The position numbers and the translations under genes were made by a program. Below, piece by piece: positions 9,984 to 25,400 of a DNA stretch of 64,000 bases. The notes beneath the pieces are model-generated. The model worked only from the letters and a program-made list of their open reading frames with translations, had not been told where the DNA came from and made no database searches. The DNA lies in NCBI GenBank assembly GCA_021229015.1, contig CM037783.1, forward strand, positions 56,874,169-56,938,168. The letters run 5' to 3'. This DNA comes from Solen grandis (taxonomy: Eukaryota; Mollusca; Bivalvia; Adapedonta; Solenidae). Position 1 is the stretch's first letter, and each line of letters opens with the position of its first letter.

Positions 9984-12900
9984 AAGTAAAAACGGCATTA
10001 GAGTCCGATGTATACCAAGTGTTTAAGAAAATGTAATATACTATGAATACTTTTTGGACCTTAAATGTTTTGTTTTGTAAGGTAGAATACAGTTCATGAG
10101 CGCCTATAAATGATTTATTGATATAAAAGTATACGACTAATTTGTGTTGTTTTTCAAAAATGGATAGGTCTACCCACACATTGTCATGTGGACCAGTGTT
10201 ATATTCCTGTATTTAGTATAAATGTAAGTGTAGCCAGATAGGTCAATGCCTTATATCGCCCAGTCGACGTAATATATAAATAAGTCCATGCATTCTCTAT
10301 GTAAAAAGTTAAGAACAAGAGTTAATAGCATCATGTGCACAGGGTCTTTGATCTGGTGTATTAAGAACACACTGCAAAATGTCCCATAGAAGAATAAACT
10401 TGGGACACAGTCAACTGGTCTTAATAACTATTTAAAGAGAAGGTAATAGTATAAGCACAGGTACTTGGTGTAAGACCTTTAAGCCTCCCCCATCTCCACA
10501 CACACATACAGACTTACACACACTTCTCAACCTATTTTCTCGTAGCAGTGATATACGATTTGAAAAAGGATTCGACAAAAAGCTTGTTCAAATCCACTTC
10601 AATAAAGTGTATTTTACAGTGGTTTTCAATGAATATCATACATGGTTAGAATTTATCAAGCTTGTCACTGCATGTGTGGAGGGGTGAGAGTTTTAGTGTG
10701 GAGTACGTGTGAGGAATGTCTTGAAAGCATGGTGGTATAAAAACTGATGTGGTCCTTATACTGGTTATGTTACTGTACATCTTTCTGCAAAATATAACTA
10801 CTAAATGTAGTTTATTTTAATAAAAAAAAATATGATGAACAACCTTCTATATTTAATTAAGTTTTTTACTCACTAAAGTGGAAAATAATTGTTTAAAGAA
10901 TAGTTATTATTTATATTATACTTATTAAATCAAAACGGATAAAACAACAACAAACATACCAAAAGATTTGTTTGACATTTATTTCCTGGTAACATATATT
11001 TATACTGTTCCAATAAAATTATTATCACTGACATTTACAAAAACAGTCTACAAATCATTACGCCTTTCTAATGGACCCAGATACAAAACAACATTCTTAA
11101 AGTTGTGTAAAAGCATATCTCCAGGCGGGGAGAACCTCGAAATGCACTGGATTCATTATCTTTTTCCAATCCAGTATTTACGTTAATTCTGACAAGTTTT
11201 CAAGTTTATCAAATTGAAGAAATATTGTATCTAGTGACGTATAACGTGTACTTTGTTAGAAATTAACCTATGTTATATGACAAACACAGAGTTTACTTAT
11301 CTACCACGTGTATACTGAACCTATCACTGTATTTCAGAGAATCACATCATAAATAATATACACTTAGTAATGATGGAAGAATTATATGTATTCCATTATT
11401 TTAAGGTAAAAGACTAAGAAATAATCATAAATGATAATTCATATCATACACTATGAAATATAAGATCTTATTTGCATATCACTGAAAATTAATATTTCCA
11501 AATTTTGAAAATATTTTTCTATGACTATTTTGTGGAATAAAATGCAACTTTACAATAAAAAAAATCATCTATTTCTTGATTATAACAACAAAACATGTAA
11601 TAACAAGCAATTATAAGTCATGAATCAATTATACCCTTTAAACAACCTCTCTTTGCTGTTTAAGATGGTTCCACCGGCGAAACCTCTCTCAGTATATACA
11701 TGTATATATAGTTTAATGACAGATACAACAAACAAGCTCTAACTAGAATTTTATGGAAAAAAAAAAGTCTGCAATAAATACAGATAAAAGCTGGTGCGAT
11801 CACTTCAAGTCTTGGAGGAACTTCTTTTCTTATTCAGTCATTTATCCTAATTACTCTTGGTGTAACTCCAAATAAATAAAATTAAATATATATTTTGGAC
11901 TGTTTGTTCCTTTTATTAAACATTCATGAACCTTTACCATATTGTGAATCTTTTATACACTCTTATCTGGAACAAAAGAATGCAAAATGGGCAACATATC
12001 ACAAAGAAAAAGACAAAGTGAAAGAAAATTTCAGAACATTCAAGTTCTGACATGTATTTATTTTGGAAATTTAGCTCCCTTAAACAAGACCCCGAGGTCT
12101 ACCTTATTTGAAAGTAGGAATACTTTCCTTTATTTGTCGTTTAACAAATACTTGTACATGAAAAAGGGAAAAATTGAAGAAAAAATTAATTTCCAAACAT
12201 CACTTGAGGAACAATATGTACAGATATTAGAGGAATGTTACAATGGCCGTGCTCCATATGCTTTCTTTGTGAACAGACATAAGAATCACATTCAAACTAT
12301 CTAGATAAGAAAAAAGTAGTTAATTTCCAAATATAAGCGTTCTCTATACTATCAGTTTGAAGTCCTCACTACATAATAACATGGTCTTATATATACACCA
12401 TAATGTACTCCATTAACACATATAATTCTTACCTAAGGGACTAGAACATTGTTGTTTATCAACAACAGAAACAACAAGATCAAATCACTGGATTTCCTAT
12501 TATTCAAGTACAGTAAAAACATTGTTTTTCATTGGCATAAACTTTCATGTATTCAGTATCACACACATGTTCATGGGTAAATATATATGTCCTAATGAAT
12601 ATGGATTACACGCATGGTATTGAAAGATACTGAATTCATCACTGATACTAACTTTGTGGGGTCAAAATTTTGTGGATATGACTCTCAATGAAAATAAATC
12701 CCCATAAAAAATAATGGTTTTACTGTAGATAAATCTGAATTGAATTAAAAGTAACTTTAGATATCTCTAAAATGTTTGGATATAACAATGCTCAAAGGTT
12801 AATATCTTAAAAATGTTGAAAGGAAATTCCTTAAAAAATCCTTTTAGGACAGACAAAGCTGTCAACCCAAAAGGTTTTTATATAGAATTTATTTCATTAC

Positions 12901-13471
12901 ACTTGGAATTTTCTGATATGGCAAACACAAAATATTTCTTTGCACTATACTGTTTGTAAGTTTGTCTTATCCTGACAAAACAAATAATTAACAATCAAGA
13001 TACCATGAAAACAATTTGTCACATTCTAGAACAGCTAGAGGAAGTCCTGCTTCAACTTTCTTTTGAATATTCAATTTCATGGTTCATAAAAACATTCAGT
13101 GTAAACTGGATTGAATAACATTTTATATATAACATACCTGAACATTTCTCATTTTAGTTTAATTTCAATTAAATCTGATCCTAGCTCATCACAGATAATT
13201 TTATGACTTCATACTGCTGAAATTCTGCATATAAATACAGTTGGTTTTACAATTTCACCATAAAACAAAGAAACAGTCTTTATAGAATTTTGTCCTGCAT
13301 ATTCTGTACTTCATTCAAACATCCTGGAGTCAATAAAGATTTTTGTTCATCTATATTAAGACACCCCAGATTTAAGACTTGGGGATGTTGTGGTAAATTA
13401 CAGAGATTGTGTGCGTACATCTGTCCAGCCCCGAAAGGTGGCTAAACAGCAGTGTATCCTAGATCTGTCCG
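9984..13471. other. Stretch between the LamG/PAN gene and the V-ATPase stop codon
   Basis: The left part probably carries the 3' UTR of the LamG/PAN gene. The right part may be a long minus-strand 3' UTR of the V-ATPase subunit d gene. A 105-codon plus-strand frame at 11987-12304 matches no known family and was not accepted as a gene. Confidence 0.4.
10393..10398 (+). other. Candidate polyadenylation signal for the LamG/PAN gene
   Basis: AATAAA about 410 bases after the stop codon. A second AATAAA lies at 10601-10606. Either could end the transcript. Confidence 0.35.
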
Positions 13472-16400
13472 TTAGAAGATGGGAATGTAGCTGTCGATTT
13501 TGGCCCTGTGTCTCTGCGCTACACACTCTGCGATCCACACGATGTTGCGATTTTCCTGTTCCTTCAGCTTGACGTAGGAGTAGAATACACCAAACTGGAA
13601 CTGCATCATGAACGAGTTCTTCATCAGCTTCACCTGCATCAAAAATATACTACATTGTACTTAAAACAAGTACATTTGTAATACATGTAAATATGATTAC
13701 TCATATATTCTCCCTGAATGAAAATTCATATAAACAAATATGGCTGTTGTTGTTTTAGAGTTAACAGTCAACACAACAATATTTCAGTCACATTGCATTC
13801 CTGCTCATAAATTTTTTATGGTACCCAATCATCAATCAAAAGGATTGAATATTAAGTTTTCAAGGTTTAAAATGACTTCTTTATTGATTTTTATATATGT
13901 TAGAATAATGGTTTATATGATTCATTACGAGCAATGAATAATACTTTGTATGAGAGATATCTTCTTGCCTCAACATCCACAACAATCTTGATTTAGGTTA
14001 TTCAAACACATGCAATATTCATAATATAATGCTGGTCCCTGGCATTTTAAGTCTGACGCTGAGATGGATTATATTAGTTAAATGCTGGTCCCTGGCATTT
14101 CAAGTCTGACACTGTAATTGGATTATATTAGTTTTAACTAATTTCCTTGTACTTTGGTTTGGAAATGAGTTTATACAACTGAAGCTAATCCCTCTAGACA
14201 GCACCTTGTTTTGACCAGTACATGTGGGAAGGTCATGATTCTTCCTCCCCATCCCCCAAACACACGGTTTCAAACCCACAACACTCAGAACCAGTCATGT
14301 ATGGACTGGACAACACTGCCTTCATGATATTTTTACAGTAGTTTCTATATGGATGAGACAGCATTAAGCAGGCATGACAGTCATAAATTTCCCATTCAAA
14401 TAAGTTATACCAACCAATATAAAATTATTCCAATACCTTGAAGGAAAAATTCCCCATGACTGAAAAAAAGTTAATATAAATGGCTCTGTTGTCTTGCGTG
14501 AAAGACAATGGACAGTTGAAGATAAGGTGAAATAAAATATTATGACTGATAAAATTTAAAGGATTCAACATTCTAAAATCAAAGTAATGAAGTAGGGCCA
14601 AGTTAGAAAGATAGAAAGTCATCACAGTTCTCAACCTATAATGGCTATCTCTATAATAAGTAATATTTCTTTATTTTTATAATTTGCTAGTAATACAATA
14701 AAACAGCCTGGCAAATTCTGACATTATAAAGCAAAAAGGTAAAAGAAAACAACTTGAAACAGACAAATTAGCTACAACAACTTTTTAACAGATCTTGGAA
14801 CAGAATCATTCTCTCTCTCTTCATAACAAATCACTGATGACAGGAAGCTGCTATATGTTTTCTCTTGTAAAATAATCAATAGAGATTGCATCCAAATAAT
14901 TAATTGGCCATACTTGAAAATGTCTTCAGAGACTCTTAGAGATGGATTGGTTTGTTTGAAGACTTGAGAAATTAAGTCTGACAAAACAATATTAACACTT
15001 AAACCCTATTGATTATTGGAAGATCTGTCAGCTTATAAAAATGGACCTGAAGATCACATTCTCAAACAAGACACTTGCAAAACAATCCTGTCTCTTTCAT
15101 ATAACATCTCCTACCCTGTGAGAAGGTTTTCTCAGCTGACATATATGACAGTGGTCACATGAACTTTAACACATGACTAAGAAATAAGAACTAATCATAC
15201 TCTAGCTGTAATAAACATTTTTATCATTTCAATAGAGTCTAATGACTAGTGGATTGTATCAGCTCTAAATATAACTTAAATAAAGTCATCTCCAATACAA
15301 ACCTGACCTCTGACCCTGTGCACTCTTCCTTTGAGGCCATGGCTTCAAAATTAACCATATATCAAATAAGCATCATTCTATCCCTACCATGTTGAACACT
15401 ACAAATTAGTTCTAGATATAACCAACTGTACAGCGCATAATTTCTTCTCAGACACTTCACATTGTGACCTTGACCTTTCAAAAAGATATTTGTTAGTGTA
15501 TTTGTATGGCTCTATTTCATATTCAGTCTTTAGAAATAAAAGCATGCAAAATAAAAATGTGCAATTCTTCTATATCAAAAAAGTAATATTCTCCTATATA
15601 TGCTTTATTTATTTTTTTTTTTTTTTTTGCCTTTTGAACACCAGTCAGCATATGCCCTGCCTAATACACTGTAAACTCTTTATAACGCGGGTTTGGGGGT
15701 CCAAGGTGGTGATCCGCGCTCTATGTGAATCCGCGTTATTGCTATTTCAGGTTAAAATCCCCCCCCCCCCATCCACTTATACTGTATGCTTTATCGAGTA
15801 AAGCCATCCCCCACCCACCCGCTTACACTGTACCGGTAAAATCGGCGGTCAGTTTCTGTCTTATTCTTATTGTGCTTAATCGATAATCCGTATCAAAATG
15901 TGCTGACACGTGCTGAAGTGCGAAAACATAACAGGTTCATGTCATTAGTCGGGGGGAAAATAGCCTATATTGGCTTCTTAACTGTTTGACTTATGACAGT
16001 TTACCATTGTTCACACACCTAAGTGTACTAGAGTGACTGGTTTTCAGCCTACAGCGAGAGAAACTAACACGTATCAGGTAATCGGCGGATAACCGGGAAC
16101 CGCTGTTTGTAAACAAAAATGGCGGCTACAATAGAATGATACATACGAAAAATACGATAATTGCTATTTTTTTCCCAAAAAAAAGGGGTCCATGGACATC
16201 CGCGTTACATTGGATACAGCGTTGTTCCGAGGAGCATTATAAGGAGTTTACAGTGTAGCAAAAAAATCCCAGAGAAAGCCATGTTGATTCTTACTTTTAA
16301 ATCGCAATTGAGATGCTCTTGAGATGTCCATGTAAACACATGACACTGAAGTAACTTGGGTATTCAAAACAAAGCTACACAAACAAGAGCTACACTGCTT

Positions 16401-19400
16401 CATCATTATGATACAATTATATGAAAACTTTTTACTATGGCAAAAACTTGACGTGACAGAATTGGATGGGCTGATTCCTACACAACCCTAACTTCACTTT
16501 GTGAAGCAATTATAAATACCAATATTGTGCCTTTCAAGTGATGACAACTCTTACCTCATGTTCAAAGAATTTATCCTCAAGAGTTTTATCCCCTACATTG
16601 GCACCTGCCCCTTCAAACAGCTCCCTGTATTCCTGTAATAGAATGGAGTACATCAGTGTCCTCTACCAAACACCTCCTTCATAATAATGGTAGTCAGGAG
16701 TTTCGTGTATAAATAAGGAGACCTTTATAGAAGTATAACATGGTGCAATACAACATATGCCATATCCATACTGACTGACTTTAATAGGGTTCATGTGACA
16801 GCCTGCAATAGACATGTAGACGCGTTAAACAGTTTGTAGCCTTATAGGTAAAATTTTATTCTCTACACAACAGGTATTTTCCTCACAGCTACCACACAAA
16901 TGACAGGATGGCATTTAAACAGTGAAAATGAGGTAAAACAAGACTTGTAAGCAATTAATGAAACTTTTAATAAATTCTTAAAAAAAAAGAGTAGAATATT
17001 TATTTAATATAAGATCAGTCAATTAAGTATAATCTACAGTTCAGTATGAACGTCTTTTAAATGCTATGTAATATTTATAACAAATATTTATGATGCATCC
17101 CTCTAAGAGGATTCAGCAAATAACTAACAGCATTCCAAATTCTTTGTTTAGTAAAGGGATACAAAGAAAAGAATGAAAATCTGCTGTCGGGAATAATTTG
17201 GCCAACAAAAAAAAAAGGCTGAAAAGTCCAACATTTTGCAAACTTGCTGAAAATCACAGACTTACAGCATAACTCTCTGCTACAGCGCGCACTTGATCAT
17301 AATCATCAGCACGTCCCAAAAGTGACAGACCATCTGGATACAGCTTGCCACAGCGGGGGTACAACTTGGCACGTTCATCCTTGGCTAGCTCCGTCCCAAA
17401 GGAGTTGATTGTGATGATGAATGCTCTCCGGTCAGCCTCAAACTGATCATAGGAGAGTAAATAAAGATCTCGAGTATATAACCTCAAGTACACATATTAA
17501 CAGCTGGTAATTAAATGACATGCCTACAATATGAGCAAGTAGGTTTGGTATTCATGACTGTTGTAAAGTTGTGTGTTGTGAAAAGTAGCTAAGAAATAGT
17601 GTGGCCACAACATCTTCAATAAATATAACAAAGGTCTGTAACTCATATAAAACAAGCTCGTCATGATCGTCACTTAACCCTTTCCCTCATATAGACTCAT
17701 TTTGACGCACTCAGTAGGTACCATGTAAAGCCTGATCTGCAGAAAACCACAGTTAAACCTTACCAAATTTAATTATAAAATCCTCATTTCCAGACCACTG
17801 AGGAGCAGCGAACAGCATAAAACCTGATCAGCCTGCGAGTTACTCGCAGGCTGATCTGGTTTTATGATGTTCGCATAGGTCTTTTCATGGTGTCCTCTAT
17901 GAGGGAAAGGGTTAATGTGAAGTTAAAGGAAAATCAGATCAAAGCTTGCAGAGAAACAATTTGGACAAAATATATTTAAATTATATAACAAAGGGCCAAA
18001 ACTCATTTAAAATCCAGCTGATGAAGACGTGCCAACAATATGTGCAACTTGGTAGTTATTAATGCTGTTAAGTTAAATTAAAATCCAACCAAAGGTAGCC
18101 AAGAAAAAGCATGGACAAAATACATTTCAGAAATATAACAAAGGGCCATAACTCATTTTAAATCAAGCAAATCATGATAAGCCAATGATATGCTCAACTA
18201 GACTTGGTACATAAATCAAAATCTAACCAAAGAAAAAAAAAATATAATAACATGGGGTCATAACTCATTTAAAATCAAGCAAACGATATGTGCAACTAGA
18301 CTTAATACTCATCAGTCTTTTAAAATTTGATCAAAATCCGACCTAAGTTAGCCTAGAAATAGGCTGGACAAATCTCGCCTATACAGACGGACCAACCTAC
18401 ATAAGTGACTCCAAAATAGCCCCCATATACTTCATATCTGGGGGTATAATGAAAATACTTACCGCCAGTGCCTCACACATGGATTCTGCTGTGGAACCAC
18501 CAAGGGACTTGCAGAACTGGTAGAAATCCTCCAGGTATGCCTGTAGACAGACAAAGATAACAACCATAGCATAGTTTGTATTTTTTAAGCAATAATGACC
18601 ACTAGCACTATCGCTGAATGTGATCCATACCAACCCCAGTACAGGACAGGGTGAAATGGGGAAAAAAAAAAGATTCCTATATTGTTTCCCTGTCCACAAA
18701 CTTGTTTAGTGAAGCAAAAGTAATGAAAATTATATTGATAATCATAACAGTTACAGATTATTAATACATATGTTTTAATTTGTATAAAATTAACCTTCAG
18801 AATTATGTAAATTAGGACTATAAAAGAGTTTGTTTCAAGTAACATGGAGAAAAACAGATGGGTCATTTCAATCATACCTCATATGTACATGCAACATTCA
18901 ATACATTGTTTTCTTAGACAGCAACACTGGCATGACTCTGCAGGCACTATGGATCTAAGTCTATAAACCTACCTTGTAAAGAGTGTTTCTGATGATTTCT
19001 ATGTTCATCTCATCCAGATCATGCTCGTAGATGCAGTCCATAAAGTAGGGTGCTGAAACAAATCACACAGTAGTTCATGTGGTAGGGTATCTGACAATAT
19101 ATGACTGATACATAAAAATATTATTTTACTAAGCTAGAAATGTCTTCTACCTCAAAACCTACACCTAGCAACAAGTCCTTGAATTACATTTATACTCTAG
19201 GAACCAAGCAAAAGGTGGTATACCAGACTTTAATTTACCCCGACTTTTAACATGTCACAGCTTAGGTTTGTACCGACGACCTCTCACTCCACTGTAACCC
19301 AAAGTCTGTATACCTATACACCGCTGCCACTCACCAAGAGGTGTGTCCACCAAGACTGCGTTGTACAGTTCTGCAGGGGTTGAGGCAATGTGGATGGCCT

Positions 19401-22400
19401 CCATCTGCTCAAAACTTCCTAGTGGATGACATTTTGGGATCAGTTCATCAATAGGTCTCTGTCGCAGGGTACCAGTAATCAGTAGCACTATGTTGTCAAT
19501 CATATAACTGTACCTGTAATGTAAAAAAATCAATCTAAAATTAAATTCAATACACTTAGTTATTAAGCACAATATTTTCATATTTTCATAGCCAAAATGA
19601 CAATAAAAAATATAAATTAAAGAATTTATTTTCTCCATCATTTTTTAATAATCAGCCGTTGGGGATTTTACACCTCTATCTTTAGGGTGAGTCAAATTAC
19701 ACCATTTCATTGACTCCATCACCATTTTTTTTTACATGTTTTGTTTGCTTATTTCCCCACAGCATGACATACTTTAGTGAAACAGAATAAGTCAGCCAGA
19801 ATTTCAGATGATATTTCTCAATATTATGATTATAAAAAATTCAAAATACTTTTTGAAATGGTTTACAATCACTGAGGGTGATTAACACCCATTCAAACCT
19901 CTTTGAAACAAAAAACAGAAAGGCCATACCTCATGGTATGTGACCTCATTTTGAGCAATCACATCTTTTGCCTCCATCCAGAAAAGAAAACTGCCTTAAG
20001 TATTTCCTTTCTTTATTTTAATGGGACAGAGCACATGCAAAGCGGAAAAGTGTGCTCTAAACAATTTCTTAATATTCAGGAAAACCTTATCAGTGATCAA
20101 AGATTACTTATGAATATTAAGTTTACAATTTCCTACTTCACATATGCTAAGTCCCATTTAAAATGATGAAGAAATAAAATACAGAAGTTTTCTCCTCTGC
20201 AACAAGGCAAAAGATGCTGCTTGTCATAGCTTTCAATGAGGTCACATGCCATGTGGCCATACTGGAAAAAGCCTTGTGCGTGCATAAAATTTTATTTAAA
20301 AACTTAACAAGTTATACTGGAATATCTCCAAAACTGAAGAAGCAGTTTGCTCAACAAACTTTCTCTTTATGTCAGTTTCATCAGATCTGGAATCAACATA
20401 CCCAGTAATATGGTCATTTGTTATAAAGGAAAACTGTTATATATAATATTTCAAGGATGAAATAAGAAACCATCGGAGATGGGTGATTCTCCATCCAAGA
20501 ATGTTTGTTTGCCACTCATAAGTATGACCTTTACCTTGGAGCTATGGGTCATGGACATGGCTCTTGCATGCTGCATATCATTTCATAATGGTGAAAATAT
20601 GTGCCAAGTAATTTTAAAATACATCAACAAATGAGCAATTTTTAGATGAGACACACAAATATACACATTTTTTTTATCTTTGACCTATATGTGTGACCTT
20701 GACCTTGGAGTTATTAACCTGGGTCTTGCCATTTACACATTGTTTAATGATGATGAACATTTGTGCCAAGTAATTTTAAAATCCATCATAAATGACAATT
20801 TATGGACAGGACAAAAATACCTATTTTGATCTTTGAGCTTTAAGTGTGACCTTGACCTTGGATCCAGAAGTAATTTAAATGGCTGTGGCTTATTTTTAAA
20901 CACAAACTTGTCCAATTTCCATCTATATTTCTAAGCTCACACATACAAATCAATGCAAGAATGGTTGTAAATTTCTAAGGTTGGACATGCCAATTTTCAA
21001 TTTAAAGAAACTTAATTTATTATAATACATTGATTAAAGAGGTATTTAAGTTTGAAAATGATGGTACAGTTGAAATATCAAGCGAAACAGTACTATAGGG
21101 TCATTTTGGACCTATTCTTTCCCTGTCATTTTTTACATTTAAAGATAATCAGAATAACTTTTCAGCAACAACACCATTGGTCCAATCATGTAGCACACAT
21201 CATGAAATAAAACTTGAGCTGACAGAGTTTTGTAATGACAGTAATTAATCTACATGTATTAGCAAATTTCACAAAAGCATAATTCTTTTTTAAATCACCA
21301 ACAAACTTACATAAATAAGTGTGAAAAAAAAGGGTTACAATTAGCATTCCAGAAAACATTATACACATAATATGTAACTGTATTATCTTACGTGATGTAG
21401 TCTAAAAATGTTGCCAGTGGTTCTAGACAATGGTTTCTCATATGGTTGAACTCAATAACCAATTTTTCTTTCAATTTGTCATCTATGGTAGAAACTGATA
21501 ACGGACTTGGTTCATTTGCAAGAAAGTTTCCATAATCTGTACTTTGTAGATGCAACTTCAGATCTGAAATTGAAAACAGAGTTACCAGTGAAAGTGATGA
21601 ATATCCTCTACATCGTGCTTGGATACAAACACATATTATACAGTCTAGTCACAATGGATCGAAGTAGCACTGAACCATGCAATTACTTCAATTATCCCAT
21701 CTTTGTTCATGCATCTTTTATTTATAAGCACAGAGGTCACATTTTGCATCAACTGTAATACCATGTATATGTCATGTAAGACTAGAGTAAACTGTTGAAC
21801 AGTGCCGTAAATCGGCAATGCCATGATATGCCATTGCTGTAAGGTGTGTGTAGAAAAAATAAGAGGATTCGCTAATGTCTTTATATTTTTAAGAGTATTG
21901 GTACATGCATAAGTATTAATTTTAACAAGATGTGTTTGAAAAAACACTATGGCCCCGTCTGAGCAGGTCAGATGTCAAATAACTGATGTCAACTGAAAGC
22001 CATTTATGAGTGGAGTAAGTATGTCAAATATATAGACTTTACTCCATGTAATGGAGTAATGCCCAAGACAAAAAATCATTAAAAAAAATAAAGGGAGCTA
22101 ATTTTAAAAAAATAGAAACCAACAAAGTTCTGTTTCATACTCATTACACTTCTGCTACTCACTATCTATTTATATTTTAAGTTTAAAATTAATACCTTGA
22201 ATAGTTCAGAAGTTATGTTCTTGACAAAAATTAATTTTTAAAATAAAGGGAGATAATCAGACCAGGCAAAGTTATGGTTCTTGGTTATTGCAATGCTCCT
22301 ACTTGCAATCATATTACGTCCTTACAGTCTTTTGTAAATGAGCTTTGCTCAAAAATAAAAATTATAACAAGAGCCATGTTGACATGGCCATCCCCCACCA

Positions 22401-25400
22401 AATGCTTGCTTTTGAGAGCAGAATATTTCATTTTTAAAAGAAATTTTTTGGTAATGAAGACTGATGTTTGAAGTGATTATAGATATAAAATCCATGAGAA
22501 GACCTACTACATGTAATTCCATTATTTTGCGGTCTACAGGTAAAATGTCAAGGTCAATGTCACAAAAAGGTAGAGTTATCATTCTTGTGCAGTGCACTCC
22601 TCTTAAAGGAGATCTATCAACCTATGAAGTATCATGTTGATATCTCAAATACTTTTCAAGTTATGCTCCAGACAAAAGTTAAGTCTGAAAAATAACAAAA
22701 GGCAATGACTCAAAAATTATGAAAGGTAGAGTTATCATTCTTGAGCACTGCACTCCTCTTCAATGAGATCTATCCACCTATAAAGTTCCAAGTTGATACC
22801 TCAAATACTTTTTGACTTATGCTACGAACAAAAATTAAGCCTGAAAAATAACAAAGGGTAATAACTCAAAAATTATGAAAGGTAGAGTTATTACTCTTGT
22901 GCACTGCACTCCTCTTCAATGAGATCTATCCACCTATGAAGTATCAAGTTGATACCTCAAATACTTTTCGAGTTATGCTCCGGACAAAAATGTGGGACAG
23001 AAGGACGGACAGATGGATGGACAGCCGGACAGACAGACAATTACCATATCCCCCACCGCATTTGGCGGGGGATGAAAAAAAAATAAAGGGAGATAATCAA
23101 AAACCAGACTTGGTAGAGTTATGGATCTCAGTCACTGCATTATTCCTTGTATATGAAGTTTCAAATCAATACTTTGTAAAGTTTATGAGTTATGCTCTGA
23201 ACAGAAATTAAAAATAATAAAAAGAGTTGATAATTCCAAACCTGGGCCAGAAAGAGTTATGGTTCTTAGTCAATCACTTCTCCTATTCAAATCCTATTCA
23301 TATATTAAGTTTCAAGTCAATACATTTTATAGTTTCAAGCTATGGCCAATGTTAAAGTTGCTGACAAACCAACAAATCAACCAACAAACAGATAGACAGA
23401 ACAAAAACAAAATGCCCCCGATCACATAAAAAGCAAACATATCCACTGAATTAATCAAGATGCTGTTACCAGACCTGCTTTCAGTAAACCATAACACTTG
23501 CATCTATTAGGGAGTTGGTTCCATGCTTACTTATATACACTTGCATTCAAGTGTACGACAGGAATGCAAACACTAACTGAACACAGGGCAGATTACAAGA
23601 CAATAAACCTTCCTATTTTTTGTTCTTATGTTCCTGTTATCATGTACTGAATCACTCATTCACTGATGCCAAAACAGAGATGACCAACAATATTTATACT
23701 ATTGATAATGATAATGTATTAAAATGTAATCACTAGATACCCAATGCTACAAACAAACTCGCTTCTATCATGCTACCAAATCATATGATTTTAGCCATTG
23801 TGTCATGGATGTTATTACTCATCATAATGGCGACACATAAAAGTCAAGTGTGTAACTCTGGTCATTGTGAAAACTGACAAAAATTTTGTTCAAGCACATC
23901 ATTAGTCAACTTTTTATTGGTCCTGTGGACCTTTTAGTTGGTTCCCTCCAGTGTATCTTTCGTTCCATCCAAACTTTTTTTTACGTTGAATAAAGAACAG
24001 AATCTGCCTGGACCTGAGACTTACTTTGTATTACATCATTATTTCATTCCATCTCATTTCATTCCATCGTGACTCAGGACTGTATATAAAAGCACAGAGC
24101 ATGTGGCATTTGCCATGGGACCCCAATACTAGGAGAACTATTTTATTCAATTACATGTACAAGCTTTCAAATGCAAGGCAAGAAGTTAGATATGGGCCAG
24201 ACAAAATGTAATTTGTAGCAATGTGCATAACTTTGACCTTGTGACTGTTTTATTCACAAGTTCCTATAAAATTACAATAGAGGACATCAGTGTATTGGGT
24301 ATTTCCTATTGAATTATGCTACACAAACCAGTCCTGCACACCTGCTGACTGGTATTCTAAAAGCTCAAACAGATAGAAAAACATTATCATTCTGTGATAA
24401 TGTAGTCTAAGATCCTTTTTTTCTGAGCATCTTTAAAGTCTACATTATCACTTGTTTCTTGATTGTGACGATATATTTGCCAACTGATTTAACTTTTCAA
24501 TGATTCATTGCAACTTCAATTCGCAACAAGATAATACATCCTACAGAATGCACATATCTTAAAAGCTTGTGTCCCAGTCAATATTTGTACCTCAAGGATG
24601 TGGGATCAATAACTAGATTAATGATTTTTTTTTAGGGTATTTCAGTTAAATACCAATTCTTACATGTTATCAAGATAATAAGTGACTTTCTTGTCACATT
24701 GTGTGGAGCAGGGTTAAACTTGTTCACCTACAGACGGGATATAGATTATAGTTATGGATTAGTCTCATTAGAGGAAATTGTTTTTAAAATGACATGGTGT
24801 AGTTTTGTTCTTACATTTTTTTAAATATCTATTTGTGAAGCAACGGAAAAAAGTACTGGTCTAACCTAGAAACTGTATGTTTGCTTGTTGGTTGGGTTTA
24901 ACATCCAACTGACAGTATTTCAGTCATTTGGAGACAATGTCTACTCAAGACAGATATAGTGCTGCCACTCTGCAGTATCATGCTGTAGACATCATCCTGA
25001 CGTGTGGCAGGATACCACACCCAGTCACGTTATCCTAACATTGAGCCAACCAGTCCTTGAACTACCCTTATGTGCTGAGCGCCAAGCAAGGGAGATGTTC
25101 AGTACCATTTTTTACAACTTTGGAAATGGAATGCCACTGGCAGGGATCTAACCCACAACCTCCCGCTCCAAAGATGGATGCTCTAACCATTTGGCCACTG
25201 AAGGCGGTATCTAGAAACTGTTGAGAGGGATTACAGTTGTAAAATATGTTTGTGTGTTTATTGGGGTTAACATCCCATCAACAGTATTTCAGTCATTTGG
25301 AGATGATGTCTACTTGAGACAGATATAATGTTACCACACTGTAGTATCACACCATACCACAACCAGTCCTTGAACTATCCTTATATGATGAGCGCCAAGC

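Noticed and set aside
11987..12304. 105-codon open frame with ATG on the plus strand
   Set aside because: No recognisable family, Lys/Asn-rich composition typical of AT-rich non-coding DNA, and it lies where the V-ATPase 3' UTR is expected on the other strand.
22389..23074. CRISPR-like array
   Set aside because: The units are contiguous 156-bp copies without spacers, and the genome is eukaryotic.
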